16,712 bases of DNA from DATKGQ01 sp035510715. Its GTDB lineage: Bacteria; Patescibacteriota; Saccharimonadia; Saccharimonadales; UBA4665. Shown one piece after another: positions 1 through 7,584 of the stretch. Both the position numbers and the translations under genes were made by a program. The stretch is from contig DATKGQ010000035.1 of NCBI GenBank assembly GCA_035510715.1, forward strand, positions 1 through 16,712, in the 5' to 3' direction. Positions within the stretch are counted from its first letter, which is position 1. The number at the start of each line of letters is the position of its first letter. Below the pieces are notes generated by a model. That model saw only the letters and a program-made list of their open reading frames with translations, ran no database searches and was not told the DNA's origin.

Positions 1-1
1 A

Positions 2-517
2 CCCGGTCTCTTTGAAATTGATTTAGAAGTTCACGGTGACAACCGAGGCTGGTTTAAAGAAAACTACCAGCAAGAGAAAATGGAAGCCTTGGGTCTACCG
101 CATTTCGAGACAGTCCAAAATAATATTTCCTTTAACTCCGAGATGGGAATAATTAGAGGCCTTCATGCCGAACCATGGGAAAAGTTTATATCGGTTGCCA
201 ACGGGTCCGTTTTTGGAGCCTGGGTTGATTTAAGAAAAGGCGAAACCTTCGGTAAAGTTGTAACACTGAAAATAGATCCGAGTAAAGCGGTCTTTGTAGC
301 CAGAGGTATCGCTAATGGGTACCAGACTCTCGAACCGAATGTTACTTATACATATCTAGTTAATGAGCATTGGCAGCCCGGTGTTAAATATTTGGCGGTA
401 AATGTATTTGATCCCATATTAGCAATCAACTGGCCAATTGCCGCCAAAAACGCTATCATTTCGGAGAAAGATAATACTAACCCATTACTAAAAGAAATAA
501 CCCCATTGGAGGATTAA
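2..517 (+). CDS. rfbC: dTDP-4-dehydrorhamnose 3,5-epimerase, 5' end cut by window edge
   Basis: Converts dTDP-4-keto-6-deoxyglucose to dTDP-4-keto-L-rhamnose in the cytoplasm, third step of dTDP-L-rhamnose synthesis. The frame is open from base 2, and the codons before the ATG at 80 already encode the conserved family N-terminus (residues DNRGWFKENY), so the internal ATG is not the true start; only a few codons are missing. The catalytic His lies in RGLH (His codon 164-166). Further cupin-fold landmarks are VFGAWVDLR, YTYLVNEHW and the C-terminal DPILAINWP. The segment usually written GFAHGF is GIANGY here (305-322), so the second His is Asn; I recall this form, with YQTLE after it, from actinobacterial-type epimerases. 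The stop overlaps the next start by one base (TAATG), with GGAGG at 508-512 serving the next gene. The family assignment is secure; the exact start lies outside the window. Confidence 0.93.
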   Translation, partial: PGLFEIDLEVHGDNRGWFKENYQQEKMEALGLPHFETVQNNISFNSEMGIIRGLHAEPWEKFISVANGSVFGAWVDLRKGETFGKVVTLKIDPSKAVFVARGIANGYQTLEPNVTYTYLVNEHWQPGVKYLAVNVFDPILAINWPIAAKNAIISEKDNTNPLLKEITPLED

Positions 518-1371
518 TGGACGAGGCAGGAATTCTAATAATTGGCGCAAACGGTCAGCTTGGTACTGCCTTAAAGAATAAGTACCCCACCGCTCGAGCG
601 GTTGATGTCAATGAACTGGATATATCCAACCGGCAAGCAGTAGAAGCATATGACTGGTCAGGTGTAAAAATAGTTCTGAATGCTGCTGCCTATACCAACG
701 TAGACAGGGCCCAAACAGTCGAAGGACGCATCAGCGCCTGGAAAATTAATGCCCTAGCAATGAGCTACTTGGTTGCGGCGGCATTGAAATATGACATTAT
801 CCTAGTCCACGTTTCTACAGAATACGTATTTGATGGCACTATAAACCCACATACTGAAGACGAGCCATTATCGCCACTTGGGGTATATGCCCAAACTAAA
901 GCTGCAGGCGACATAGTTGTGGGTGTTTTGCCAAAATATTATATTGTCCGAACTTCTTGGTTGATCGGTGAAGGAAAAAATTTCGTCCGGACGATGCTGA
1001 ACCTTGGTCAAAAAGGAATCAATCCGAAAGTTATTGGCGACGATATCGGCCGCCCGACTTTTACCAGCGAGCTCGTCAGAGCCATCGACCACCTGCTCTC
1101 TTCTCAAGCGCCATGTGGCGTATATAACGTTTCTAATGGCGGTGACACAGTCAGTTGGGCCGATCTTACGCGCGCTATTTATCGGTTGGCCGGCTTAGAC
1201 CGAACCGTAACTGACGTTACTGATGAAGAGTATTACGCCGACCAGTCCGAGGCTTCGCCCAGGCCGCACAGCAGCATATTTGATCTGAAGAAGATTCAAT
1301 CAACCGGTTTTATATCTCGGGATTGGAAAGATGATTTAGCAAACTACGTAAAGAAGGAGACAGTTCAATGA
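517..1371 (+). CDS. rfbD: dTDP-4-dehydrorhamnose reductase
   Basis: Reduces dTDP-4-keto-L-rhamnose to dTDP-L-rhamnose, the last step of the pathway, using NAD(P)H. It is an extended short-chain dehydrogenase of 284 residues, the usual family length. Visible motifs: nucleotide-binding GANGQLG at residues 10-16, LNAAAYTNVD at 54-63, STEYVFDG at 100-107, the catalytic Tyr124-x3-Lys128 (YAQTK), the VRTSW strand near 144-148, and RPTFT at 179-183. The ATG at 517 shares its A with the rfbC stop and has GGAGG 4 bases upstream, which fixes the start. The gene ends in ATGA, overlapping rfbA by four bases, so rfbC-rfbD-rfbA are almost certainly co-transcribed and translationally coupled. Confidence 0.95.
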   Translation: MDEAGILIIGANGQLGTALKNKYPTARAVDVNELDISNRQAVEAYDWSGVKIVLNAAAYTNVDRAQTVEGRISAWKINALAMSYLVAAALKYDIILVHVSTEYVFDGTINPHTEDEPLSPLGVYAQTKAAGDIVVGVLPKYYIVRTSWLIGEGKNFVRTMLNLGQKGINPKVIGDDIGRPTFTSELVRAIDHLLSSQAPCGVYNVSNGGDTVSWADLTRAIYRLAGLDRTVTDVTDEEYYADQSEASPRPHSSIFDLKKIQSTGFISRDWKDDLANYVKKETVQ

Positions 1372-2225
1372 AAGGAATTGTTTTAGCCGGGGGAAGTGGA
1401 ACCCGCCTTTACCCGATTACTATAGCTATCAGCAAGCAGTTGATGCCTATCTATGACAAACCAATGATTTACTACCCCTTGAGTACATTAATTAGCGCCG
1501 GTATCCGGGATATTCTAATTATCTCGACTCCCAACGATTTACCTCGATTCCAGCAATTGCTCGATGATGGTTCGCGAATTGGCTGCAATTTCAGCTATAA
1601 ACTACAAGAAAAGCCCAAAGGACTAGCTGACGCTTTTATTGTCGGCGCTGACTTTATTGGTAGCGATAAAGTAGCCATGATTTTAGGTGATAATATTTTC
1701 TACGGTTCGCAAATGGATAATTACCTGAAAAAATATACAGACGTTGACGGAGCAGTTGGTTTTGCTGCCCAAGTCCGGGACCCGGAACGTTATGGCGTCT
1801 ACGAGTTTGACGAACAAATGAACGTTTTATCAATTGAAGAAAAACCAGCCCAGCCAAAATCAAACTATGCTAATGCTGGATTGTATTTCTGCGATAACGA
1901 AGTAGTGGAGATAGCAAAAAACGTTCAGCCGAGCGATCGCGGTGAAATTGAGATCACTTCCGTCTTGGAAGTTTACCTTAAAAAAGGAAAACTAAAAGTT
2001 TGCCTGCTGGACCGAGGAACGGCATGGCTCGATACGGGGACCTTCCAGAGTATGAGTCAAGCATCACAATTCGTCCAAGTGATTGAGGAGCGGCAGGAAC
2101 TTAAAATCGGCTGCATAGAAGAGTCGGCATACCGGCAGGGATTTATCGACAAAAAGCAGTTAGTGAGGATTGCTGAACCGCTACAAAAATCCGGCTACGG
2201 CAAATACCTCTTAGATTTGCAATAA
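1368..2225 (+). CDS. rfbA: Glucose-1-phosphate thymidylyltransferase
   Basis: Makes dTDP-glucose from glucose-1-phosphate and dTTP, the committed step of dTDP-L-rhamnose synthesis. The 285 residues match the short RmlA type throughout: GGSGTRLYP at residues 8-16 (nucleotide loop with Arg13), SKQLMPIYDKPMIYYPLS near 21-38, LGDNIFYG (the Asp of LGDN binds metal), VYEFDEQMNVLSIEEKP, YANAGLYF, DRGEIEIT and RGTAWLDTGT. It lies last in the visible operon; its ATG overlaps the rfbD stop and AAGGAG (1354-1359) precedes it. rfbB (dTDP-glucose 4,6-dehydratase) is not seen and may lie left of the window. The end faces the convergent DUF2304 gene, only 18 bases away; I see no convincing terminator between them. 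Confidence 0.97.
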   Translation: MKGIVLAGGSGTRLYPITIAISKQLMPIYDKPMIYYPLSTLISAGIRDILIISTPNDLPRFQQLLDDGSRIGCNFSYKLQEKPKGLADAFIVGADFIGSDKVAMILGDNIFYGSQMDNYLKKYTDVDGAVGFAAQVRDPERYGVYEFDEQMNVLSIEEKPAQPKSNYANAGLYFCDNEVVEIAKNVQPSDRGEIEITSVLEVYLKKGKLKVCLLDRGTAWLDTGTFQSMSQASQFVQVIEERQELKIGCIEESAYRQGFIDKKQLVRIAEPLQKSGYGKYLLDLQ

Positions 2226-2243
2226 TCAGTGAAGCACTAATGA

Positions 2244-2609
2244 CTATCTCTTATTGGATTCCAGCAAGTTTAAGTTATGTTGGTTGCGATTGGCTTCAAG
2301 TATAGCCAAGTGGCGGGCTAGTTGGATGGTCTTTTGCTGATTATCTTTACGATGCATATATTGTGTAATTGTTGTGGCCATGAATAATACGGTTAGGCAA
2401 TATAGTAATAAGTCGGCCCCCCTCCCAACCCCAACAAGATGAGCCAATCTAGTTGTTATTGGCGGAAAAATAATTGCAATTATGCCCACCAGTAAGGTAG
2501 TGAAGCCGATCAACTTGCTCCAAGCTTGACCGCGAGTACTAGCGCCCTGACCGATAAGCCATAAGAGAATTATCGCTATAAATATAATTAATATGATCCT
2601 TATGATCAT
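2244..2609 (-). CDS. DUF2304 family membrane protein
   Basis: A 121-residue integral membrane protein of unknown biochemical function. Three hydrophobic segments lie at about residues 2-20, 33-50 and 66-83. A basic, Gln-rich, probably cytoplasmic helical tail follows from about 86. The family signature is visible as a conserved segment around FPPITTRLAHLVGVGRGAD (48-66) and as LARHLAILEA (97-106) in the tail. DUF2304 genes are commonly found directly beside dolichyl-phosphate-type GT2 genes, and here the ATG overlaps the GT2 stop by four bases (ATGA). The likely role is as membrane partner or anchor of that soluble transferase. That role is inferred from context; the family call is good. Confidence 0.82.
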   Translation of the reverse strand: MIIRIILIIFIAIILLWLIGQGASTRGQAWSKLIGFTTLLVGIIAIIFPPITTRLAHLVGVGRGADLLLYCLTVLFMATTITQYMHRKDNQQKTIQLARHLAILEANRNQHNLNLLESNKR

Positions 2610-3286
2610 CTTCTTGTCCTGCTTAAAACTACATCGACCAAAATATTTATGGAGTTGAGCATAGACTGGCCTTTTGATTTTGAGTAGTCGTCATACTTAA
2701 TCGTTACCGGTACTTCAACATATTTCCACTTGCCTCTCCCCATCTTGTCGATAATTTCTGAGGCATGAGCCATGCCGGGCATCTCAATATTTATATTCTC
2801 TGCAAATTTTCGATTGAATACTCTAAGACCATTATGAGTATCGGTTAGCGTAACGTCGCTGAAATAGTTAGTAAATTTGATGGCTAATTTTAGCAGTAAT
2901 TTTTTGGACAAGCTGATATTGTGCGCTTTGCCCAAAAATCTCGAACCCACGACAATATCTACTTTAGTTTTCTTGATAGTATCTAACATCCCTAAAGCAT
3001 CCTCGATAGAATGCTGACCATCAGCATCAAAAGTAACGAAATACCCAATTTCTGGAAATTGCAGCGCATAGTCTATTCCGGTCTGGAGTGCTGCCCCCTG
3101 ACCAATGTTAATCGGGTGATTTACGACTAGCGCTCTGGTTCGCTTGAGCTCTATCTCGGTATCATCACGGCTGCCATCGTTAACGCAGACTGTCAGGAAT
3201 TTTTCGGGTATTTTTTCGACAGTTTTAACTATTACGGCTTGTTCGTTAAAAACGGGAATTATGAAAGCGACTGTTTTTTGTCCCAT
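2606..3286 (-). CDS. Family 2 glycosyltransferase, dolichyl-phosphate mannose synthase type
   Basis: Predicted to transfer a sugar from a nucleotide donor to polyprenyl phosphate at the inner membrane face. The GT-A fold landmarks are FIIPVFNE at residues 8-15, VNDGSRDDT at 35-43, INIGQGAALQTGIDYA at 59-74, the metal-binding DADGQH at 87-92 and GSRF at 114-117, followed by THNGLRVF and an EIIDKM segment near 177. At 226 residues it is the short DPM1-like form with no C-terminal membrane helices, which fits the downstream DUF2304 protein acting as membrane partner. Donor sugar and acceptor cannot be read from the sequence. The start has no good Shine-Dalgarno site; a TATACT box lies six bases upstream, so the message may be leaderless. 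Confidence 0.9.
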   Translation of the reverse strand: MGQKTVAFIIPVFNEQAVIVKTVEKIPEKFLTVCVNDGSRDDTEIELKRTRALVVNHPINIGQGAALQTGIDYALQFPEIGYFVTFDADGQHSIEDALGMLDTIKKTKVDIVVGSRFLGKAHNISLSKKLLLKLAIKFTNYFSDVTLTDTHNGLRVFNRKFAENINIEMPGMAHASEIIDKMGRGKWKYVEVPVTIKYDDYSKSKGQSMLNSINILVDVVLSRTRR

Positions 3287-3292
3287 GCCCCT

Positions 3293-3298
3293 AGTATA
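3293..3298 (-). promoter_or_regulatory. Putative -10 box giving a leaderless GT2 message
   Basis: Read on the minus strand, TATACT is followed by six bases (AGGGGC) and then the ATG at 3286. That spacing would put transcription start on or next to the start codon. No TTGACA-like box is seen 16-18 bases upstream. The same six-base spacing recurs at 7573 and 10475. Prediction only. Confidence 0.45.
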
Positions 3299-3307
3299 GC
3301 GTGCATT

Positions 3308-3316
3308 TGTTATAAT
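3308..3316 (+). promoter_or_regulatory. Extended -10 promoter upstream of the 3416 glycosyltransferase
   Basis: TGTTATAAT is a perfect extended -10 element (TGN plus TATAAT). No convincing -35 box is present, as is tolerated for this promoter class. Transcription would start near 3323, giving a leader of about 93 bases before the ATG at 3416. It overlaps the promoter region of the divergent minus-strand GT2 gene. Confidence 0.5.
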
Positions 3317-3415
3317 ATGTTAGAAGAGGGCTCTAGATTCATGTACGACCTATCTCTTTTGGTAATCAGGTTCTGCAAATAAATAGGCTCTGGCAGTAAA
3401 GGTTGGATTTATGTT

Positions 3416-4285
3416 ATGAAAAAATCAAATATTTCCGCGGAAATGGGCAACCAAAAAATGGTTTCTGGCGTTTCTTCAAAAAACCATAACACACGCCACA
3501 ATCGAGTTTTAGTGGTTATTCCAACTTTAGGGGATAGACTTGAGCTACTCCGTGAAACTTTGCGGTCAGCTAAAGATCAATCTCCCGTAATTGCCGATGT
3601 TGTCATTGTTTGCCCAAAAAAAAGCGTGGCCGCGAGAAAACTGGCTAAAGAATTTGGAGCAACGGTGTGCGACGATCCTGGCAGTCTTTCTGAGGCTATT
3701 AACGTTGGCTTTGACCTCGCCAAACCTTGGCATGAATATGTCACTGAAATTGGCGATGATGACTTATTGAGACCGGGCTCGATTCACGCTACAACATCAG
3801 CTCTCGATGCCAATCCACGAGCCGTTTTAGCATATGGCTACTGCGACTACATCGACACGAAAGGTAGGATAATATTCACCAGCAGAGCCGGCCGTTTTGC
3901 GCCATTGCTTATTAGCTGGGGGCCTAACTTATTACCGTTACCGGGAATGGTGTTTCGAGCATCTGCCATCAAACAAGTTGGGCATTTTGATCGCAACCTT
4001 AAATACAGTATGGATCTAGATTTTTTGCTTCGACTACGTCCGTTTGGTGAGTTTATCAATACTGCTCAAGTTGTTGCAGCGTTCCGCTGGCATCCTACAT
4101 CTACCACGGTCGCGAATCGCCGAGCCTCGATAGAGGAGGCGCAGCACGTTAAGAGTCGTTATTTGCCAAAGACACTGCAACGAATTGCACCCACTTGGGA
4201 AGTACCGGTACGTATTGCCACGCTGATCGCAGCCAACCGAGTTAATGCCAGGGCACTTTCGCTAGGGAGGGAAAAGAACCGATAA
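3416..4285 (+). CDS. Family 2 glycosyltransferase
   Basis: Predicted cytoplasmic sugar transferase of 289 residues with a GT-A fold. The conserved core starts near residue 30 with VLVVIPTLGDRLELLRETL. The metal/nucleotide-binding acidic motif is IGDDDLLRPGS at 112-122, followed by YCDYIDTKGRII, PGMVFRASAIKQVGHFD (176-192), the acceptor-side YSMDLDFLLRL (197-207) and FRWHPTSTT (223-231). The first 28 residues are polar and unlike the family core, so translation could begin at an internal Met such as Met10 or Met15; the ATG at 3416 has only a weak AAAGG 13 bases upstream. The donor is unknown, though neighbouring genes would supply dTDP-rhamnose and a GDP-deoxysugar. It stands 71 bases before gmd and may have its own promoter. 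Confidence 0.82.
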   Translation: MKKSNISAEMGNQKMVSGVSSKNHNTRHNRVLVVIPTLGDRLELLRETLRSAKDQSPVIADVVIVCPKKSVAARKLAKEFGATVCDDPGSLSEAINVGFDLAKPWHEYVTEIGDDDLLRPGSIHATTSALDANPRAVLAYGYCDYIDTKGRIIFTSRAGRFAPLLISWGPNLLPLPGMVFRASAIKQVGHFDRNLKYSMDLDFLLRLRPFGEFINTAQVVAAFRWHPTSTTVANRRASIEEAQHVKSRYLPKTLQRIAPTWEVPVRIATLIAANRVNARALSLGREKNR

Positions 4286-4356
4286 TCCAGAGGTTTATTA
4301 TTATAGGATAATTAGTTTACTATATTGGAAGGTTTGTAAGGGAGAGGATGTGTTAA

Positions 4357-5409
4357 ATGAAAAATAAGGTCGCGCTTATCACCGGCATTACTGGGCAGGA
4401 TGGATCATATTTGGCAGAATTGTTGTTAGAACAAGGCTACCAGGTACACGGCCTGATCCGCCGCTCTTCAACTTTTAACACTGGTCGTATTGAACATATT
4501 TTTCAAGACCCGCACGAAACGAATAAGCGACTTTTCCTTCATTATGGTGATCTATCTGACAGCAGTAGTATATCTCGCCTTATTGAATCAATTAAACCTG
4601 ATGAAATATACAACCTTGGAGCACAAAGTCACGTGCGTGTTAGTTTTGATATACCGGAATATACCGGAGACGTCGTAGCCTTAGGCGCCCTCCGAATACT
4701 CGACGCAATACGCGACTCAGGAGTCAAAACTAAGTATTATCAAGCATCCTCTTCGGAAATGTATGGTTTGGTTCAGCAGATACCCCAAACAGAACAGACC
4801 CCTTTTTATCCGCGTTCGCCATATGGTGTTGCAAAAGTTTATGCTTATTGGATAACAAAAAATTACCGTGAGAGTTATGGTATTTTTGCCTGCAATGGGA
4901 TTCTTTTTAATCACGAATCACCGCGACGCGGTGAAACGTTTGTAACTCGTAAAATTACTCGTGGATTATCTAGAATCAAGTTAGGCGTAGATGATGTGAT
5001 TTATTTGGGCAACCTAAACGCTAAGCGAGACTGGGGTTTTGCTAAAGATTTTGTCGAGGGCATGTGGCTTATGCTTCAGCAAGATAAGCCGGATGATTAT
5101 GTATTGGCAACCAATGAAACGCACACGGTTCGTGAATTCGTTGAAATTTCAGCTAAATGCCTGGGATATGATTTAAAATGGCGAGGGAAAAGCCTTAAAG
5201 AAGAGGGCTATGATTCTAAAACCGGAAAAGTACTAATTAAAATAGACCCGGTATACTATCGACCAGCAGAAGTAGATCTATTAATCGGGGATTACGCGAA
5301 GGCAAAATCAAAAATGGGTTGGGAGCCTAAAATCTCTTTTAAAGAGTTGGTCAAATTAATGGCAGACTCGGATTTTCAAGACGAACGTAAAAAAATGGCG
5401 ATGCGATAA
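4357..5409 (+). CDS. gmd: GDP-mannose 4,6-dehydratase
   Basis: Converts GDP-D-mannose to GDP-4-keto-6-deoxy-D-mannose, the branch point to GDP-fucose, colitose, rhamnose and perosamine. It is a 350-residue extended SDR with TGITGQDGSYLAE at residues 9-21 (Gly10, 13, 16 of the NADP loop), RRSSTFNTGRIEHI at 35-48 and LHYGDLSDS at 61-69. QASSSEMYG at 129-137 includes the catalytic Ser132/Glu134, where E. coli has Thr/Glu. Catalytic Tyr156-x3-Lys160 lies in YGVAK, followed by FNHESPRRGETFVTRKIT at 184-201. GGGAGAGG (4340-4347) lies nine bases before the ATG, so this gene has a normal leader and SD. Its stop shares one base with the next start (TAATG). This is the first gene of a three-gene GDP-deoxysugar operon. 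Confidence 0.97.
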   Translation: MKNKVALITGITGQDGSYLAELLLEQGYQVHGLIRRSSTFNTGRIEHIFQDPHETNKRLFLHYGDLSDSSSISRLIESIKPDEIYNLGAQSHVRVSFDIPEYTGDVVALGALRILDAIRDSGVKTKYYQASSSEMYGLVQQIPQTEQTPFYPRSPYGVAKVYAYWITKNYRESYGIFACNGILFNHESPRRGETFVTRKITRGLSRIKLGVDDVIYLGNLNAKRDWGFAKDFVEGMWLMLQQDKPDDYVLATNETHTVREFVEISAKCLGYDLKWRGKSLKEEGYDSKTGKVLIKIDPVYYRPAEVDLLIGDYAKAKSKMGWEPKISFKELVKLMADSDFQDERKKMAMR

Positions 5410-6569
5410 TGATTAAACTAATTAAATCAACCTTCTATCATGAGCAGCAAACCAAACAAGCTTTGGCTGATTTTATTTTGAAACAAAACATATTCAGCAT
5501 GAATGAGCAGTGTGCCAAGTTTGAAACCGCATTTGCCATCAAACAGCAACGAAAACATGCGGTTTTTGTACAAAACGGAAGTGTCGCCAACTTTTTACTT
5601 GTCCAGTCTATGCTAAACTCCGGAAGACTAAACAAGGATGACAAGGTTGGCTTTTCTGCTCTGACTTGGCCAACGAATGTTATGCCTTTAATCCAACTGG
5701 GTCTGGTGCCGGTAGCACTTGATTGTAATATCGCAACTCTCAACGTTTCGCCCGAAATTGTCGATGAGTCCGCGGAGCAGATCAAATGTCTTTTCCTGAC
5801 TAATGTACTCGGTTTTTGCGACGACTTGGCTCAGATCAAAAAGATATGTGATGAACACAACATCATCCTACTTGAAGACAACTGTGAATCCTTAGGCTCT
5901 AAGATGGACGGGAAACAGCTCGGTAATTTTGGTTTGGCTTCGACTTTTTCCTTTTTTGTCGGGCATCATATGTCGACGATTGAGGGCGGTATGATCTGCA
6001 CTGATGACGATGAGCTGCATCAGCTTATGGTAATGGGGCGCTCCCATGGCTGGGATCGCAATCTTAATGCCGATGCGCAGATACAATTGCGGGAAAAACA
6101 TGGTATTGATGATTTTTATGCGAAGTATACTTTTTACGATCTCGCTTCAAATTTCAGGCCTAATGAGATTGCTGGTTTTATCGGCAATATTCAAATTAAG
6201 TACTGGGATGATATTGTTCGGAAGCGCGTATCAAACTTTACCCGGTATATTTCAGCAATGAAGACAAATAAAGATTTTTATCAGTACAATTTATCTCACA
6301 TGGATATTGTGTCGAATTTCGCGATGCCAATTATCTGCAAAACCTCCGACCTAGCGAGGGCTTACCGCAAAAAGTTTGAAAATGCCGATGTCGAGATTAG
6401 ACCCGTTATAGCCGGCAACATAACAAAGCAACCTTTTTTTCAAAAATATATACAGGATAGCGTGCACAGACCTAATTCCGACCTGGTTCACGCCAATGGT
6501 TTTTATTTTGGCAACAACCCAGACATGGCCGATAAGGAACTAGATACGCTTTGTAAACTGCTGGCGTAG
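5409..6569 (+). CDS. colD: GDP-4-keto-6-deoxymannose 3-dehydratase (ColD-like, PLP-dependent, DegT fold)
   Basis: Predicted to remove the 3-hydroxyl of GDP-4-keto-6-deoxymannose, giving the 3,6-dideoxy intermediate of GDP-L-colitose. The protein has the DegT/DnrJ/EryC1/StrS aminotransferase fold: QNGSVANFLL (55-64), GFSALTWPTN (81-90), LEDNCESLGS (155-164, with the Asp that pairs with the PLP ring nitrogen) and SFFVGHHMSTIEGGM (181-195). Aminotransferases have Lys at the first His of that last motif (His186); ColD has a His that serves as base instead. Length (386) and the C-terminal IRPVIAGNI and GFYFGNNPD segments resemble E. coli ColD (about 388). It lacks the Cys pattern and length of the CDP-linked RfbH dehydrases. 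It sits between gmd, which makes its substrate, and an epimerase/reductase, exactly the colitose order. Substrate specificity is inferred. Confidence 0.83.
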   Translation: MIKLIKSTFYHEQQTKQALADFILKQNIFSMNEQCAKFETAFAIKQQRKHAVFVQNGSVANFLLVQSMLNSGRLNKDDKVGFSALTWPTNVMPLIQLGLVPVALDCNIATLNVSPEIVDESAEQIKCLFLTNVLGFCDDLAQIKKICDEHNIILLEDNCESLGSKMDGKQLGNFGLASTFSFFVGHHMSTIEGGMICTDDDELHQLMVMGRSHGWDRNLNADAQIQLREKHGIDDFYAKYTFYDLASNFRPNEIAGFIGNIQIKYWDDIVRKRVSNFTRYISAMKTNKDFYQYNLSHMDIVSNFAMPIICKTSDLARAYRKKFENADVEIRPVIAGNITKQPFFQKYIQDSVHRPNSDLVHANGFYFGNNPDMADKELDTLCKLLA

Positions 6570-6574
6570 GGAAT

Positions 6575-7537
6575 ATGGCTATAGATAAAACTGCAAAAAT
6601 TTACGTAGCTGGACACACAGGATTGGTCGGATCCGCCATCACAAAACGCCTTCATGATTTGGGTTATATTAACCTAGTCCTTAAGACTCGTGCCGAACTA
6701 GACCTAATGGATCAACTGGCAGTGAGCAACTTTTTTAGCACAGATAAACCCGAATATGTTATCGACAGTGCGGCAAAGGTCGGAGGCATTAAGGCGAACA
6801 TGACTTATCCGGCAGAGTTTCTGATGGAGAATCTTCAGATACAAAACAATCTAATTTGGTCCGCAAAAATTGCAAATGTTAAAAAATTCATCTTCTTGGG
6901 CAGCTCATGCATCTATCCGCGGGATTGTCCTCAACCAATGAAAGAAAGTTACTTCATGGAGGGCAAACCAGAACCAACCAACGAGGCTTATGCCTATGCC
7001 AAAATTGCTGGAATCAAACTTTGCGAATATATATATGATGAATTCCAAATGGATTTCACGTCATGCATGCCAACAAATATCTATGGAGAAAACGATAATT
7101 TTGATCCGGAAACTGCGCATGTTATCCCTTCGCTCATTAACCGAATGCACCAGGCAAAGACCCACCAAGCCCCTGAAGTGGTCATATGGGGTACCGGCAA
7201 CTCCCGCCGTGAATTCTTATATGTTGACGATTTGGCAAATGCGGTCGTCTGGTTGTTGGAAAAATACGATAAAAAACAATTCCTAAACATCGGCACCGGT
7301 GAAGACATTTCTATCAAAGAGCTAGCAGAATTAATCAAAAAAGTCGTAGGTTACGAAGGAGAGCTGGTTTTTGATAGCACTAAACCTGACGGTATGCCGA
7401 GAAAGCTGCTGGAAGTATCGAAGATACATAATACCGGCTGGCGGCACGAAATCGACCTCGATAGCGGCCTGAAGCGAACATACAAATGGTATCTAGCAAA
7501 TATTGCAAATAAATATAGTGGCCAAGATTCTGAGTGA
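6575..7537 (+). CDS. GDP-L-colitose synthase or GDP-L-fucose synthase (epimerase/reductase)
   Basis: A 320-residue SDR of the GDP-L-fucose synthase (Fcl/WcaG) and ColC family, which epimerises and then reduces a GDP-4-keto-deoxyhexose with NADPH. Motifs: VAGHTGLVGSA at 11-21 (nucleotide loop), KVGGIKANMTYPAEF at 68-82, LGSSCIYP at 108-115 (Ser110/111 and catalytic Cys112), YAYAK with Tyr139 and Lys143, PTNIYGENDNFD at 166-177, His182 in AHVIP, and RREFLYVDDLA at 211-221. All catalytic residues of E. coli fucose synthase have counterparts. ColC and Fcl share them, so sequence alone does not choose. The ColD-like gene five bases upstream favours a ColC role (product GDP-L-colitose); GDP-L-fucose cannot be excluded. 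It is last in the gmd operon. Confidence 0.9.
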   Translation: MAIDKTAKIYVAGHTGLVGSAITKRLHDLGYINLVLKTRAELDLMDQLAVSNFFSTDKPEYVIDSAAKVGGIKANMTYPAEFLMENLQIQNNLIWSAKIANVKKFIFLGSSCIYPRDCPQPMKESYFMEGKPEPTNEAYAYAKIAGIKLCEYIYDEFQMDFTSCMPTNIYGENDNFDPETAHVIPSLINRMHQAKTHQAPEVVIWGTGNSRREFLYVDDLANAVVWLLEKYDKKQFLNIGTGEDISIKELAELIKKVVGYEGELVFDSTKPDGMPRKLLEVSKIHNTGWRHEIDLDSGLKRTYKWYLANIANKYSGQDSE

Positions 7538-7572
7538 AATTCTCACCTGTATTAAAATAGGATGTTTTTAGG

Positions 7573-7578
7573 TAAACT
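7573..7578 (+). promoter_or_regulatory. Putative -10 box giving a leaderless message for the small transporter
   Basis: TAAACT is followed by six bases (AGGCTT) and then the GTG start at 7585. There is no Shine-Dalgarno sequence, and no clear -35 box is present. The six-base spacing matches two other starts in the window. Confidence 0.42.
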
Positions 7579-7584
7579 AGGCTT

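Noticed and set aside
868..1107. Minus-strand open frame of 79 codons
   Set aside because: Antisense to rfbD over conserved motif regions; no SD or recognisable product.
2227..2240. Terminator between rfbA and the convergent DUF2304 gene
   Set aside because: Only a 4 bp stem (AGTG/CACT) with no T-run in either direction.
4357..5409. GDP-perosamine pathway (gmd plus Per aminotransferase)
   Set aside because: Per needs the PLP-binding Lys; the neighbouring DegT-fold protein has His at that position.
5438..5785. Minus-strand open frame of 115 codons
   Set aside because: It is entirely antisense to the ColD-like gene, whose motifs are intact; the product is Cys/Ser-rich with no family features and there is no start signal.
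7549..7570. Rho-independent terminator after the gmd operon
   Set aside because: A CCTGT/ATAGG pairing with a following T-run is present, but the stem is about five pairs including a wobble; too weak to call.
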